DNA of 64,000 nucleotides. It comes from Streptomyces qinglanensis (lineage in GTDB: Bacteria; Actinomycetota; Actinomycetes; Streptomycetales; Streptomycetaceae). The stretch covers positions 436,496-500,495 of the forward strand of contig NZ_FOGO01000004.1 of assembly GCF_900111245.1 (NCBI RefSeq), written 5' to 3'. Positions 8,137 through 16,041 of this stretch are shown piece after piece. Made by a program: the position numbers and the translations under genes. Numbering within the stretch: position 1 is the first letter of the stretch; each line of letters begins with the position of its first letter. The notes below the pieces were generated by a model that saw only the letters and a list, made by a program, of their open reading frames with translations, ran no database searches and was not told where the DNA came from.

Positions 8137-8552
8137 GCGCCACCGACGCAGCCACCACCCGCCAGGACCGCTTCGCACATGGTCTGGAGATCCTCACCCA
8201 GGTCGACGGCGAGGGAGGACAGAAGGTCGTCGACTCCCTCGCCGACATCAGCCCCGAACTCGGCCACCAGGTCGTCGCCTGGGCCTTCGGGGAGATCTAC
8301 GACCGTCCCGCCCTGCCCCCGCGCGACCGCCAGTTGGTGACCCTCGGCATGCTCACCGCCCTCGGCGGCTGCGAACCCCAGTTGGAGGTGCACATCAACG
8401 CGGCCCTCAACGTCGGGCTCACCCCCGAGGAGATCGTCGAGGCCCTGCTGCACGCGGCCGTCTACTGCGGAATGCCCAAAGCCCTGAACGCCACCTTCGT
8501 CGCAAAGAAGGTCTTCGCCGAACGGGACCTGCTGCCCGTCAGGAACCAGTAG
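8133..8552 (+). CDS. Carboxymuconolactone decarboxylase-family protein
   Basis: 139 residues of the all-helical CMD/AhpD-like fold. Motifs include RDRQLVTLGMLTALGGCEPQLE and HINAALNVGLTPEEIVEALL, followed by HAAVYCGMPKALNA, the common PcaC-type layout. The AhpD CxxC redox motif is not present; the two cysteines lie far apart. It is translationally coupled to the merR gene, so it is the regulator's likely output. PcaC removes CO2 from 4-carboxymuconolactone in protocatechuate breakdown, but no other pca genes are nearby, so a stress or detoxification role is equally possible. Confidence 0.88.
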   Translation: MSATDAATTRQDRFAHGLEILTQVDGEGGQKVVDSLADISPELGHQVVAWAFGEIYDRPALPPRDRQLVTLGMLTALGGCEPQLEVHINAALNVGLTPEEIVEALLHAAVYCGMPKALNATFVAKKVFAERDLLPVRNQ

Positions 8553-8561
8553 CCGCGACAA

Positions 8562-8630
8562 CCGGGCCCGGCCTTCCGAACCGCGGTGTCGGAGACATCG
8601 GCCGGCAGCACTCGGAAGGCCCGGACCCGG
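8562..8630. terminator. Long imperfect hairpin between convergent genes
   Basis: Arms 8562-8579 and 8612-8630 pair over about 17 bp with one bulge and one mismatch; the inner 10 bp are perfect. It lies between the convergent CMD-family gene (ends 8552) and lipoprotein gene (ends 8798) and would serve at least the CMD operon. Confidence 0.6.
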
Positions 8631-8797
8631 TGGAGCCGCTGTGCCCGATTTCCACGCACATCCTCGGTGCCGCTGCCCGGAGAGCACCGGCCTCGCGGTC
8701 CTCCGATGCCGACCGGAGCCGGCGGACTCCTGGAGACGGCGCCTGCGTCCGGGCGCCACTGTCCTCCACGGAGGAGACCGCGGTCGGCGGTCGCGTC

Positions 8798-9517
8798 CTA
8801 CGTGGTCTGGATCTTGTCGACCTGGGATGTGATGAGGTTCGGGGGAATGGTGTTGTCTCCGGGGCGGTAGGACCCGTACCGGGAGAAGGTGACGATGAGG
8901 TTCCCCACCCGGACGTGCACGAAGAGGTGGGGGAACTCGTGACGGTCCTCGGCGTAGGAGACCGTACGCAGGTAGTAGGAGAGGGCCTGGTCGCCGTCGT
9001 CCGGCCCGGCCCTCCGCTTCACGCCCCGGTAGGGGTCGCTGTCCTCGGGTGTCTCTCCCGCGCGAAACGGCGAGGCGCAGGCTTTGGTGGACGAGCTCAG
9101 GCTGCTCATCACATCCGACGCGTCCTTCACCGAGGGATAGGACACCAGGATCACACTGACGAAGTCCTCGGGCGTCTTCACGAAGCGCCGGCTCGCCCGG
9201 GCGCCGGCCCGGTCCGTGGTCCACGGGCGGATACCGTCCACCAGCGGCTGGCACTCCGGCTCGGACGCCTTCCAGTCCTTGCCGCTGGTTGTCGTGTCCC
9301 AGGCCCGGCGGTACTCCGTGTCGAGTTCGTCGTTCCGGGTCAGCAGCAGCTTCTTCAACTGCGCCCGCGACAGCGGCTCGGTGTGCCGCACGTGCTTCTC
9401 GCTCTTGTCGCTGCTCTCCGGTGCTGCCGGACCCGCTCCCGACGTGCAGGCCCCCAGCAGGATCACCAGCACTCCCGCCCCCGCAACAGCCGCTCTGCCG
9501 CGTGCCGAAACTCCCAC
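8798..9517 (-). CDS. Lipoprotein with PknH-like sensor-type extracellular domain
   Basis: 239 residues from a GTG start. Residues 1-24 form a lipoprotein signal peptide with the lipobox LLGAC. The mature protein has a charged linker, then a mixed alpha/beta domain with SVILVSYPSVKDASDVMSSL and YGSYRPGDNTI, reminiscent of PknH-type extracellular sensor domains in actinobacterial lipoproteins. Two cysteines (ECQPL and KACAS) may form a disulfide. It would sit on the outer face of the membrane. Family assignment is tentative; neighbours give no function. Confidence 0.75.
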   Translation of the reverse strand: MGVSARGRAAVAGAGVLVILLGACTSGAGPAAPESSDKSEKHVRHTEPLSRAQLKKLLLTRNDELDTEYRRAWDTTTSGKDWKASEPECQPLVDGIRPWTTDRAGARASRRFVKTPEDFVSVILVSYPSVKDASDVMSSLSSSTKACASPFRAGETPEDSDPYRGVKRRAGPDDGDQALSYYLRTVSYAEDRHEFPHLFVHVRVGNLIVTFSRYGSYRPGDNTIPPNLITSQVDKIQTT

Positions 9518-9874
9518 TGGACCCCCCCTTTGACACGAACCCGACCACGCAGCGTAGATGACGGCACGGAGAGCACCGCTGTCCGGGGGACAGGCTGTCC
9601 TTCACGGGCCGCCGAGGAGGCTGACCGGCATCGCGCCGAGGTCGACAGGGCCACACGGGAACGGGAAGGGGAGAACACGGCCTCTCTCGGCACCCGTTCG
9701 CCGGCGTACTGCACACACGGGCGGTAGGGCGCAAGGCGCTGCGCGCTGCGGGACTTTCGAGGCTCGTCGAATCATCCTCTCCCAGTCCTGGTCGGCGTGG
9801 TCCACTCAGGACGGACGACGACGGACGACGACGAACGACGACGAACAACATGGTGGAAAGGAAAGGGGAATTCC
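9518..9874. other. 357-bp gene-free region with GAC-rich repeat
   Basis: It separates a leftward lipoprotein gene from a rightward secreted-protein gene and should hold both promoters. No clear -35/-10 pair was recognised. A GAC/CGA triplet repeat at 9809-9847 lies just before the ribosome site of the next gene. Confidence 0.55.
9809..9847 (+). repeat. GAC/CGA triplet-rich microsatellite
   Basis: About 39 bases made almost entirely of GACGAC and GACGAAC units just upstream of the secreted-protein gene. Its position in the leader suggests length variation could affect expression; that is speculation. Confidence 0.7.
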
Positions 9875-10333
9875 TTGAAAGCGAGATCTGGGCGGCGCGG
9901 AGCATTCGCCGCCGGGGTGGCTTTCGTGGCCGCCTGCGCTGCTGGTATGACGACCGCCATGCCCACTGCCGCCATGGCATCGGACAAGCCCCACAGCCGG
10001 AACGGGCCCGAGACCTGGGACACTTCGGGGCACGTGAGCGGCTGGTTCGAGCACAAGGGCGACAAGCTCGTTGCCTGGGACGCGGTGGCGGACGGAAAGT
10101 CCGCCGTCCTGGCCGCGCGTCGACAGCACTGGTACTACCACGACATGCGTTATTACTGCACTCCGCTCTGGAACGCCAAGGGATCCGGACATCTGGTCAA
10201 GCGGACGTGCGACGGGAAGGACCCGGCCTACACCCCTGAAGGCTGGTACATGTTCTATTTCCCGTGCACCGGTGAGTACGCCGGCCGGGAAATGGGGGAC
10301 TGCGGAGCGATGGAAGGCATGGGAGTCACCTGA
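9875..10333 (+). CDS. Small secreted protein of unknown function
   Basis: Taken from the TTG at 9875, which follows AAGGGGAA, this encodes 152 residues. It starts with a basic stretch and a hydrophobic segment (GAFAAGVAFVAACAAGMTTAM) ending in AMPTAAMAS, a plausible signal peptidase I site. The mature part, about 110 residues, is rich in Trp, Tyr and Gly and has four Cys (YYCTP, RTCDG, FPCTG, GDCGA), fitting two disulfides. No family is recognised. A hairpin overlapping the stop codon ends the unit. Confidence 0.7.
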   Translation: MKARSGRRGAFAAGVAFVAACAAGMTTAMPTAAMASDKPHSRNGPETWDTSGHVSGWFEHKGDKLVAWDAVADGKSAVLAARRQHWYYHDMRYYCTPLWNAKGSGHLVKRTCDGKDPAYTPEGWYMFYFPCTGEYAGREMGDCGAMEGMGVT

Positions 10334-10368
10334 CCGGCCCGGCACTCGACAGGGGGCGGGCCGGTCAG
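10330..10368 (+). terminator. Hairpin terminator overlapping the stop codon
   Basis: Perfect 12-bp inverted repeat (10330-10341 and 10357-10368) with a 15-base loop. It includes the TGA of the secreted-protein gene and separates it from the following lipoprotein gene. Confidence 0.7.
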
Positions 10369-10419
10369 GCGCGCCCCCTGCTCGGTTGCACCGCTTCTAC
10401 GGAGCATCTTGGGGGACGT

Positions 10420-11427
10420 GTGACGCGCAGAGGATTGCCGGGTGTGGGCGCAGTACTGTCCGTTCTGGTGATGGCGCTCGGCGGGTGTTCCACCGCCCCC
10501 GGGTCCGGAGATCCGGAGCCGGGGGCGGTGCCTTCGCCGACCGCCGACGGAACGGTGGCCCTCCCGCTCGACGCCTATTTTCCCACCCGGAAGGCGGAGA
10601 ACACGATGTCCGCGGCCGCGGACTCCTTCGCCCGGAGCTGCCTGCGCCGCTACGGATTCGCCGCGGAACATCCCGTCATCCCGGAGGACAGCGGAATCGC
10701 CATCCAGCTCCGGGAGATGAAGGATGCCCTGTTCGTTCCCGAAGAACAGGCCCGCCGTCACGGATTCCACCGGCCTTCCGGCAAGTCGCCGCAGCATGTG
10801 AAGGGCAACACGCGGCCCGACGCGGAGTCGGTGGAGAAGAACCGGAGGGAGCTGCAGGCGATGCTGCCGGTCCTCAACGGATGGCATCGGGCGCAGGAGG
10901 CGCGCGAAGCAGGACGGAACGTCAGGCCGCAGAAGACGTACCACGGTCGGAGGATTCCGGAGTACGGCTGTTTCGGGGAGGCGGACACCCGGCTGTCCGC
11001 GGGGCTGGACCAGCCGGTTCCCGGGAACTCCCCGGGAGGCGCGCAGGACGCGTTCAACTTCGTCCAGCGGCTGCGGGCGCATGCGGCGGGAGCCGTCGCC
11101 GAGGAGCCGCGTGTCGTGGCCGTCACCAAACGCTGGGCGAAGTGCTATCGGAAGGCGACCGGTCTCTCCCGGGCCAATCCGTACACTGCCGCGCGCGATC
11201 CGCGCTGGCAGCGCTCCTCCGAACCGTCCGCCAAGGAGATCCACGCAGCCGTGGCCCACACCCGGTGCCAACTGCGCGTCAATTTCCTCGGGGTGGTGGA
11301 TGCGCTGACCGTTCGGCATGAAAAGCGAGCGGAGGCTCGCCACCGTTCGCGGCTGCGAGCTGTGCGCGACTTCCACCGGGCCCGTACCCGCAAGGCCGAG
11401 CAGGTCACTCACGGCCGCTCCGGCTGA
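10420..11427 (+). CDS. Lipoprotein, paralogous to the one at 32856-33791
   Basis: 335 residues from a GTG preceded by GGGGGAC. The signal peptide ends in the lipobox ALGGC. The mature protein begins its conserved part with VALPLDAYFPT, then SFARSCLRRYGF, EYGCFGEAD, KRWAKCYRKATG and HTRCQLRVNFLGVVDAL. The same succession of motifs occurs in the lipoprotein at 32856-33791, defining one family. It should be anchored outside the membrane with at least two disulfide-capable cysteine pairs. No enzyme motif was recognised. Confidence 0.85.
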   Translation: MTRRGLPGVGAVLSVLVMALGGCSTAPGSGDPEPGAVPSPTADGTVALPLDAYFPTRKAENTMSAAADSFARSCLRRYGFAAEHPVIPEDSGIAIQLREMKDALFVPEEQARRHGFHRPSGKSPQHVKGNTRPDAESVEKNRRELQAMLPVLNGWHRAQEAREAGRNVRPQKTYHGRRIPEYGCFGEADTRLSAGLDQPVPGNSPGGAQDAFNFVQRLRAHAAGAVAEEPRVVAVTKRWAKCYRKATGLSRANPYTAARDPRWQRSSEPSAKEIHAAVAHTRCQLRVNFLGVVDALTVRHEKRAEARHRSRLRAVRDFHRARTRKAEQVTHGRSG

Positions 11428-11684
11428 GATCCGTCGCGCCGGATCCACCGCGTCCGAGGGCCTCGCCGGCACCACGGGGAGCTGCATCGTGTTCGGTCGT
11501 CCCTGCACGACCAGGTCGGCATGCGGTCGTCCGGCGGTGTGCGACGGCAGGAACCACGTGAGCGCATCCCCGCCGGCGCCGCCAGTGGCTCCTCACCGCC
11601 CCCCGGAGAGGGAACAGCCGGGACCCGTCCGCGAGGTGGCCGTCCGTGAAATTGTGATCATCTACCCATCCGCAAAGGAGAAAC

Positions 11685-12164
11685 ATGCGCAAGGTCATCA
11701 GTGGTACGGCTGTCCTCGTCACGGCAGCGCTGCTGACGGGTTGCGGCGGCCGCGACGACGGCGGCTCGTCGGCGGACGAGGACGACAATTCCGCACACGA
11801 GAGCGTGCAGCCGAAACCGAAAGCGACGTCGCAGCCGACGCCGGGCACGGGGAGCGGCAGCGGCGAGGTCGAGCACAAGGTCGCTCTCGAAGTCCGCGGC
11901 AGCGGTACGTCGCAGATCTCCTACACCCTCGCCACCAACAAGATGGAGACGGTGAAGTTGCCCTGGAAGAAGACCTCGACCATCACCCTGAAGACCGACG
12001 CCCAGAAGCGGATCGGCACCACGGTGTCCGTCGCACCCGGTTCCGTACCCGACTCCGACGGCACGCTCCGCCCGGCGGACTGCGTCATCACGGTCGACGG
12101 GAAGAAGGTCGCGGACAACCAGGGCGGCGCCTCCGAGAAGCCGTGCGAGTACACGGTGAAATGA
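11685..12164 (+). CDS. MmpS-like small lipoprotein
   Basis: 159 residues with a strong AAAGGAG ribosome site. The signal peptide ends in the lipobox LLTGC. After an acidic, Ser/Pro-rich linker comes a beta-rich domain (VALEVRGSGTSQISYTLATN, later LPWKKTSTI and CVITVDGKKVADNQ) that resembles the extracytoplasmic domain of actinobacterial MmpS-type proteins. In mycobacteria those work with MmpL transporters; the MMPL gene in this window is 17 kb away and not linked. Role unknown. Confidence 0.72.
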   Translation: MRKVISGTAVLVTAALLTGCGGRDDGGSSADEDDNSAHESVQPKPKATSQPTPGTGSGSGEVEHKVALEVRGSGTSQISYTLATNKMETVKLPWKKTSTITLKTDAQKRIGTTVSVAPGSVPDSDGTLRPADCVITVDGKKVADNQGGASEKPCEYTVK

Positions 12165-12378
12165 GCCTCCGGCCGCCGCTGCGCGGAGCCGCGGGGAGGG
12201 TGAGGTGTCGCCCTCGCGCAGGCGACCGCCGCGGACCCCGAACCGGTCGGGAAACCGGGAGGCGTCCTCGCCGGAACGGCGGTGCGGAGGCTGACGCGGT
12301 CGTACATTCCCGGTCCCGAGGCCCGTGTTCCGGGCCGGTCGCTGCGGTCTGCCCAGCTCACCGGAGAGAGGCGCTCTC

Positions 12379-12412
12379 CCGGTGCCCTTCTCCGGCCGGT
12401 GCCCTTCTCCGG
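12379..12412 (+). repeat. Exact tandem duplication of 17 bp
   Basis: The unit CCGGTGCCCTTCTCCGG occurs twice head to tail (12379-12395 and 12396-12412) with no mismatch, in non-coding DNA. Confidence 0.85.
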
Positions 12413-12570
12413 AATGCGGTGCAGGGCATTCGGCTCCGAACGATCCGGTTTCACTTTCAATCACCTCTGCGCGCCTCAGCGCACGGGTACTTGACCGGTT
12501 TTGCGGCCGCATGCGCCACATTCCCACCGGGACGGAGTCCATCAGGTGGACGTGGCTGAGCAGAAGGTGA

Positions 12571-12584
12571 TTCGATTAATCGAA
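12571..12584 (+). promoter_or_regulatory. Perfect 14-bp palindrome TTCGATTAATCGAA (candidate ArsR operator)
   Basis: A fully symmetrical AT-rich 14-mer in GC-rich DNA, 26 bases upstream of the GTG of the ArsR-type regulator gene. Its size and symmetry fit a dimeric winged-helix operator, so autoregulation is the simple reading. Confidence 0.6.
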
Positions 12585-12610
12585 AGAGGGGCACGGAAGA
12601 AGGCAGCTTC

Positions 12611-13645
12611 GTGATCACCATCCCGCTGAGCGCGGACGCGCTGGCTGCAACGCGATTCGCGGTCTCCCCGCTGATGCACGCGGGAGCGTTGCTGCATCCG
12701 TACCGACCGCGCACCACGACCGGCGCGTATTCCCTGTCATACAGCCACGTCAGTGGTGTGCTGCGGGAGCAGCGGCTGCATCTGCTCGCCGCGGTACGCC
12801 AGATGGTGCACGCCTTCGCGCCGGTCTTCTACGCGCCGGTTTTCCTGACGCCCCCGGCGGCCGCGGGCCGGATCCCCGAGCCGCATGAGGATCTGCACCG
12901 CGTCGCCTCCGCTCCCAGCCGGGTCGTGGCCCGGCAGCTCGACAGCCTCCTGGGCGTGCAGTCCCAGCACGGCCGCGCCGCGCTCGCCGCGCTGCGCATC
13001 CTGCGGAGGGTCGCGGACCGCGGAGAGGCGGACTTCGCGAACCAACTGGCCTGCGAACTGGACAGGTTCTGGCTGCGTGGCCTCTCCCGCACCTGGTCGG
13101 AGGCCGCGGCCGGCGCCGCGGAGGACATCGCTCTGCGCACCCGGCTGCTCGCGGATCACGGCATGGCAGGAGCGCTGGGGTCGCTGCACGACTCCGTCTG
13201 CTACGGCGACGGGGCCCTCCGCATGGTGGGCCCGGGTACCGCCGAGGTGCCCGCCGGGGGACACCTCGTCCTGTTCCCCTCGCCCTGGGCGCACACCTGG
13301 CTGCTGAGCGTCGACCCTCAGGAGCAGCGTCCGGCATATCTCATCTACCCGGCCCGTCCCCAACCCTCGTCCTCTCCGCCCGACGGTAGGAACCGCTCCA
13401 TGGGGGGCGTCCTCGGTCCCACCCGATCCGCCCTGCTCGCGGACCTCGAGGTGGCGCGCACGACCACGCAGCTCGCGGCCCTGCACCACCTGAGCGCCTC
13501 GACCGTCTCCTACCACCTGGGCCTGCTGCACCGAGCGGGCCTGGTGAGCCGCACGAGGAGCCGCAATTCCGTGTACTACCAGCGCACCGTGCCGGCGGCG
13601 GCCCTGCCCCGACCGGCCGCGGAGCCCGCCGCTCCGGGCCGGTGA
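12611..13645 (+). CDS. ArsR-type winged-helix transcriptional regulator with large N-terminal domain
   Basis: 344 residues from a GTG. The first 250 residues are a helical domain (MITIPLSADALAATRFAVSP, SRVVARQLDSLL, CYGDGALRMVGPGT), the layout seen in actinobacterial DUF5937-type regulators. The C-terminal winged helix is clear: SALLADLEVARTTTQLAALH, HLSASTVSYHLGLLHRAGLV, RSRNSVYYQRT. No ArsR metal-binding cysteine motif (CxC) is present, so the signal is not obviously a metal. A perfect palindrome just upstream suggests self-control. No target operon is adjacent. Confidence 0.88.
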   Translation: MITIPLSADALAATRFAVSPLMHAGALLHPYRPRTTTGAYSLSYSHVSGVLREQRLHLLAAVRQMVHAFAPVFYAPVFLTPPAAAGRIPEPHEDLHRVASAPSRVVARQLDSLLGVQSQHGRAALAALRILRRVADRGEADFANQLACELDRFWLRGLSRTWSEAAAGAAEDIALRTRLLADHGMAGALGSLHDSVCYGDGALRMVGPGTAEVPAGGHLVLFPSPWAHTWLLSVDPQEQRPAYLIYPARPQPSSSPPDGRNRSMGGVLGPTRSALLADLEVARTTTQLAALHHLSASTVSYHLGLLHRAGLVSRTRSRNSVYYQRTVPAAALPRPAAEPAAPGR

Positions 13646-13771
13646 CCGGATGAGGAGGAGGCACCCGGGGGCGGGCATGTGCCGGGCAGGGACTTCGGGC
13701 GGGTGCTCCGGGCCAGGGGAGCCCGGCAGGGGAGAGGTCCGGGCCGGGGGAGTCGGGTGGGGTGTGAGATG

Positions 13772-13798
13772 CTAGGAACGCAGTAACTCCGTGCTTAG
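13772..13798 (+). promoter_or_regulatory. 27-bp pseudo-palindrome, candidate operator
   Basis: A 13-bp half-site from CTAGGAACGCAGT is mirrored around a central A by ACTCCGTGCTTAG, with 10 of 13 positions pairing. It stands alone in non-coding DNA. The size suits a dimeric regulator, but which one is unknown. Confidence 0.4.
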
Positions 13799-14119
13799 AC
13801 AGCAGGCACGCCTTTCCGCGGGAGCGGACTGTGGCGTGCCGTCGCGTCGACTTCCTCCCGTCCCCCACAGGTCAGCAGACGGGAGCATCGACGTTTCATG
13901 AGTGCCGCCGCCGCAGAGTTCGTGCCGCGCCCTCCCGGCCGGGTCCTGCCCGCGCCCTGGTGAGGAGGGCGCCCGAGGCAGCCGGGGACGGGTTCGGATC
14001 CGGACCGGACCGGCGCCCGTCCGGCCGCTGCGTGCGAGTACCTTCCCGTTCCCCCGGTCGCGTCCCCGTGCCCGGTGCCGTCCTGTGCGGGCGGAACCCG
14101 CCCGGCGGCAGTCCCCGGT

Positions 14120-14144
14120 GGGTGTGCGGTGCCCGGGTGGGTAC
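14120..14144 (+). promoter_or_regulatory. Sigma-B-type promoter motif of the stress operon
   Basis: GGGT, 15 bases, then GGGTAC (14139-14144) matches the GNNT-N14-16-GGGTAY form known for streptomycete sigma-B-family promoters. It lies 33 bases before the ATG of the rsbR-like gene. The -35 part is weakly specific in GC-rich DNA. Confidence 0.5.
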
Positions 14145-14177
14145 GACAGTCAAATGTGTGAGTGAAGGGGTCCGTTG

Positions 14178-15089
14178 ATGAGTGTCACCGAGTCCGCCCT
14201 GCGCGAGCGCCTGTGCGAGGTGCTGGTGCGGCGGGGCGACGAGATCGCCGACCGCTGGGTGCGGCAGCAGGTGGAGCGGGTTTCGCTGAGTGAGGGTCTT
14301 GCCCAGGAGGACCTGCACGAGGAGGCGGACGCGCTGGTCGCCGCGCTGCGCCGGGGGATGGCGAGCGAGTTGCCCACGGACCGGGTCGTCGCCTCCCACC
14401 AGGAGCTGCGCGAGGCGGTGGTCGACATGTCGATGCGGCGGGCACGTGCGGGTTCCTCGCCGACCGCCACCTCGCTGTCCGTGCTGGCGCTGAAGGACGT
14501 GCTGCTGGAGGCGGCCCAGCAGGAGTCCCTCGCGGCCGACGACATGCTGGCGGCCGCCCTGCTGCTCAACCGGCTGCTGGACGCCGCCGGGGCACTGTGC
14601 TTCGAGACCTACGTCGAGGGCCGCGAGGAGATCATCCGCCGGCAGAGCCGCCAGTTGCTGGAGGTCTCCACGCCGGTGGTGCGGCTGTGGCGGCACGTTC
14701 TCGCCGTGCCGCTGGTCGGCACCCTGGACACCGCGCGCAGCCAGGTGGTGATGGAGACCCTGCTGGAGGCCATCCAGCAGCACGAGGCGACGGTGGCCAT
14801 CATCGACATCACCGGAGTGCCGACGGTGGACACGTCCGTCGCCCAGCACCTGATGCAGACCGTGCAGGCGGTACGGATGATGGGCGCCGACTGTGTCATC
14901 AGCGGGATCCGGCCCGCCATCGCCCAGACCATCGTCCAACTGGGCATCGACCTCTCGGACATCCTCACCCGCGCCAATCTGGCGGACGCCCTGGCCACCG
15001 CGGTGCGGCTGACGGGGGAGGACGGGACCGGGACCGTCTCCGGCCCGCTGGCGGCGCCCGGCGCGCCGGAGGTGCGGGCGGCGCCGTGA
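14178..15089 (+). CDS. rsbR: RsbR-type stressosome protein (STAS domain)
   Basis: 303 residues: an all-helical N-terminal domain (about 1-155) of the RsbR_N type, a linker helix, and a C-terminal STAS domain (about 160-280) with IIDITGVPTVDTSVAQHLM and MGADCVISGIRPAIAQTIVQ. In RsbR proteins the threonines in this STAS region are phosphorylated by RsbT, and threonines sit at matching places here. With RsbS it should build the cytoplasmic stressosome that holds RsbT until stress. ATG 14178 is chosen next to a weak GGGGT ribosome site. The stop overlaps the rsbS GTG (GTGA). Confidence 0.93.
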   Translation: MSVTESALRERLCEVLVRRGDEIADRWVRQQVERVSLSEGLAQEDLHEEADALVAALRRGMASELPTDRVVASHQELREAVVDMSMRRARAGSSPTATSLSVLALKDVLLEAAQQESLAADDMLAAALLLNRLLDAAGALCFETYVEGREEIIRRQSRQLLEVSTPVVRLWRHVLAVPLVGTLDTARSQVVMETLLEAIQQHEATVAIIDITGVPTVDTSVAQHLMQTVQAVRMMGADCVISGIRPAIAQTIVQLGIDLSDILTRANLADALATAVRLTGEDGTGTVSGPLAAPGAPEVRAAP

Positions 15090-15475
15090 GGGGAGGACCG
15101 GTACCGATTCTGCGGCTGGGCGACACGCTGGTCACCGGCCTGCTCAACGAACTCGACGACTCCTCGGCCCTCGCGCTGGCCGAGGAACTGACCGACCGCA
15201 TCGTCTCCGACCGGGCCCGCGGCGTGCTGATCGACATCTCCCGCGTGGAGATCATCGACTCCTTCGTGGCGCGTGCGCTGATGGAACTCTCGACGATGGC
15301 GCAACTGCTGGGAGCCCGCGTGGTCGTGGCCGGCATGCGGCCCGCCGTGGCCATCACCCTGGTGGAGCTGGGCATCGAACTGAAGGGCGTGGAGACGGCG
15401 CTGAACGCGGAACAGGGCATGTCCGCCCTGGGCTGGCGCCACTCGTCCTCCGGCCTGCAGGAGCCGCCGACGTGA
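15086..15475 (+). CDS. rsbS: RsbS-type stressosome scaffold (single STAS domain)
   Basis: 129 residues, a lone STAS domain beginning VPILRLGDTLVTGLLNELDD. The segment ISRVEIIDSFVARALMEL places a serine at the known RsbS phosphorylation site used by RsbT. It starts at a GTG overlapping the rsbR stop and itself ends in GTGA overlapping rsbT, so the three are translated together. Its role is to hold RsbT and release it on phosphorylation. Confidence 0.94.
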   Translation: MRGGPVPILRLGDTLVTGLLNELDDSSALALAEELTDRIVSDRARGVLIDISRVEIIDSFVARALMELSTMAQLLGARVVVAGMRPAVAITLVELGIELKGVETALNAEQGMSALGWRHSSSGLQEPPT

Positions 15476-16041
15476 GGACCTTCGGCGCGGCTGACGGCGA
15501 GCGCGGCGAGCGGCTGGTCCCCGGACAGCAGGCCCCCGCGCACGGCCGGACTGCTGATCCCGCGACCCCGGGCAGGCGCGCGGAACCCCGGGAGCGCCCC
15601 CAGGAGCCTGCCGGCGGCTCGCCCGCCGAGGCGGAGGGTTCCGACGCCGTCACCCATCCGGTGCGCACGGACGAGGACCTGCTGCTGGTGCGGCACGCGG
15701 TGCGCGCCGCCACCGTGGAGGCCGGGTTCAGCCTCGTCGACCAGACGCGGGTCGTCACCGCCGCCAGCGAACTGGCCCGCAACGCCTATGTGCACGGCGG
15801 CGGAGGCGCGCTGACCATCGAGCTGCTGCGCCACGGCATCCGGCGGGGGGTGCGGCTGACGGTGCGGGACGAGGGCCCCGGCATCGACGACCTGCCGAGC
15901 GCGCTGGCCGACGGGTACACCACAGGGGCGGGACTGGGGCACGGCCTGGGCGGGGCGCGGCGGCTCATGCACGAGTTCGAGGTGCGCTCGGAGCCGGGCA
16001 GCGGAGCCGTGGTCACCGCCGTACGGTGGAGCGAGCGGTGA
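15472..16041 (+). CDS. rsbT: RsbT-type serine/threonine kinase (GHKL fold)
   Basis: 189 residues; RsbT proteins are usually about 130, and the extra is a 60-residue Pro/Ala/Glu-rich N-terminal extension with no known counterpart. The kinase part has the N box VTAASELARNAYVHGGGG, the G1 box RDEGPGIDDL and the G2 segment GLGHGLGGARRLMHEF. It should phosphorylate RsbS and RsbR and then activate the downstream phosphatase. The GTG start overlaps the rsbS stop. Confidence 0.92.
   Translation: MRTFGAADGERGERLVPGQQAPAHGRTADPATPGRRAEPRERPQEPAGGSPAEAEGSDAVTHPVRTDEDLLLVRHAVRAATVEAGFSLVDQTRVVTAASELARNAYVHGGGGALTIELLRHGIRRGVRLTVRDEGPGIDDLPSALADGYTTGAGLGHGLGGARRLMHEFEVRSEPGSGAVVTAVRWSER

Larger units (their letters stand above)
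12165..12610. other. 446-bp gene-free region with tandem repeat and palindrome
   Basis: No convincing gene. It holds a tandem 17-bp duplication (12379-12412), a fairly AT-rich stretch near 12440-12470, and a perfect 14-bp palindrome (12571-12584) just before the ArsR-type gene. Confidence 0.6.
13646..14177. other. 532-bp gene-free region upstream of the stress operon
   Basis: No protein-like frame fits. It contains a 27-bp pseudo-palindrome (13772-13798), an 8-bp inverted repeat GGCACGCC/GGCGTGCC (13805-13812, 13833-13840), and a sigma-B-type promoter motif at 14120-14144 ahead of the rsbR-like gene. Confidence 0.6.

Noticed and set aside
10420..12164. MmpS-like lipoprotein as partner of the MMPL exporter
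   Set aside because: The MMPL gene is 17 kb away on the other strand with unrelated neighbours; no linkage in the sequence.
12485..12490. GGGTAC as a second sigma-B-type promoter box
   Set aside because: No GNNT element lies 14-16 bases upstream and it is far from the next start codon.
13831..14178. Possible small gene before the rsbR-like gene
   Set aside because: Arg/Pro-rich translation with no ribosome site that fits and no helix or motif; it also runs through the promoter box.
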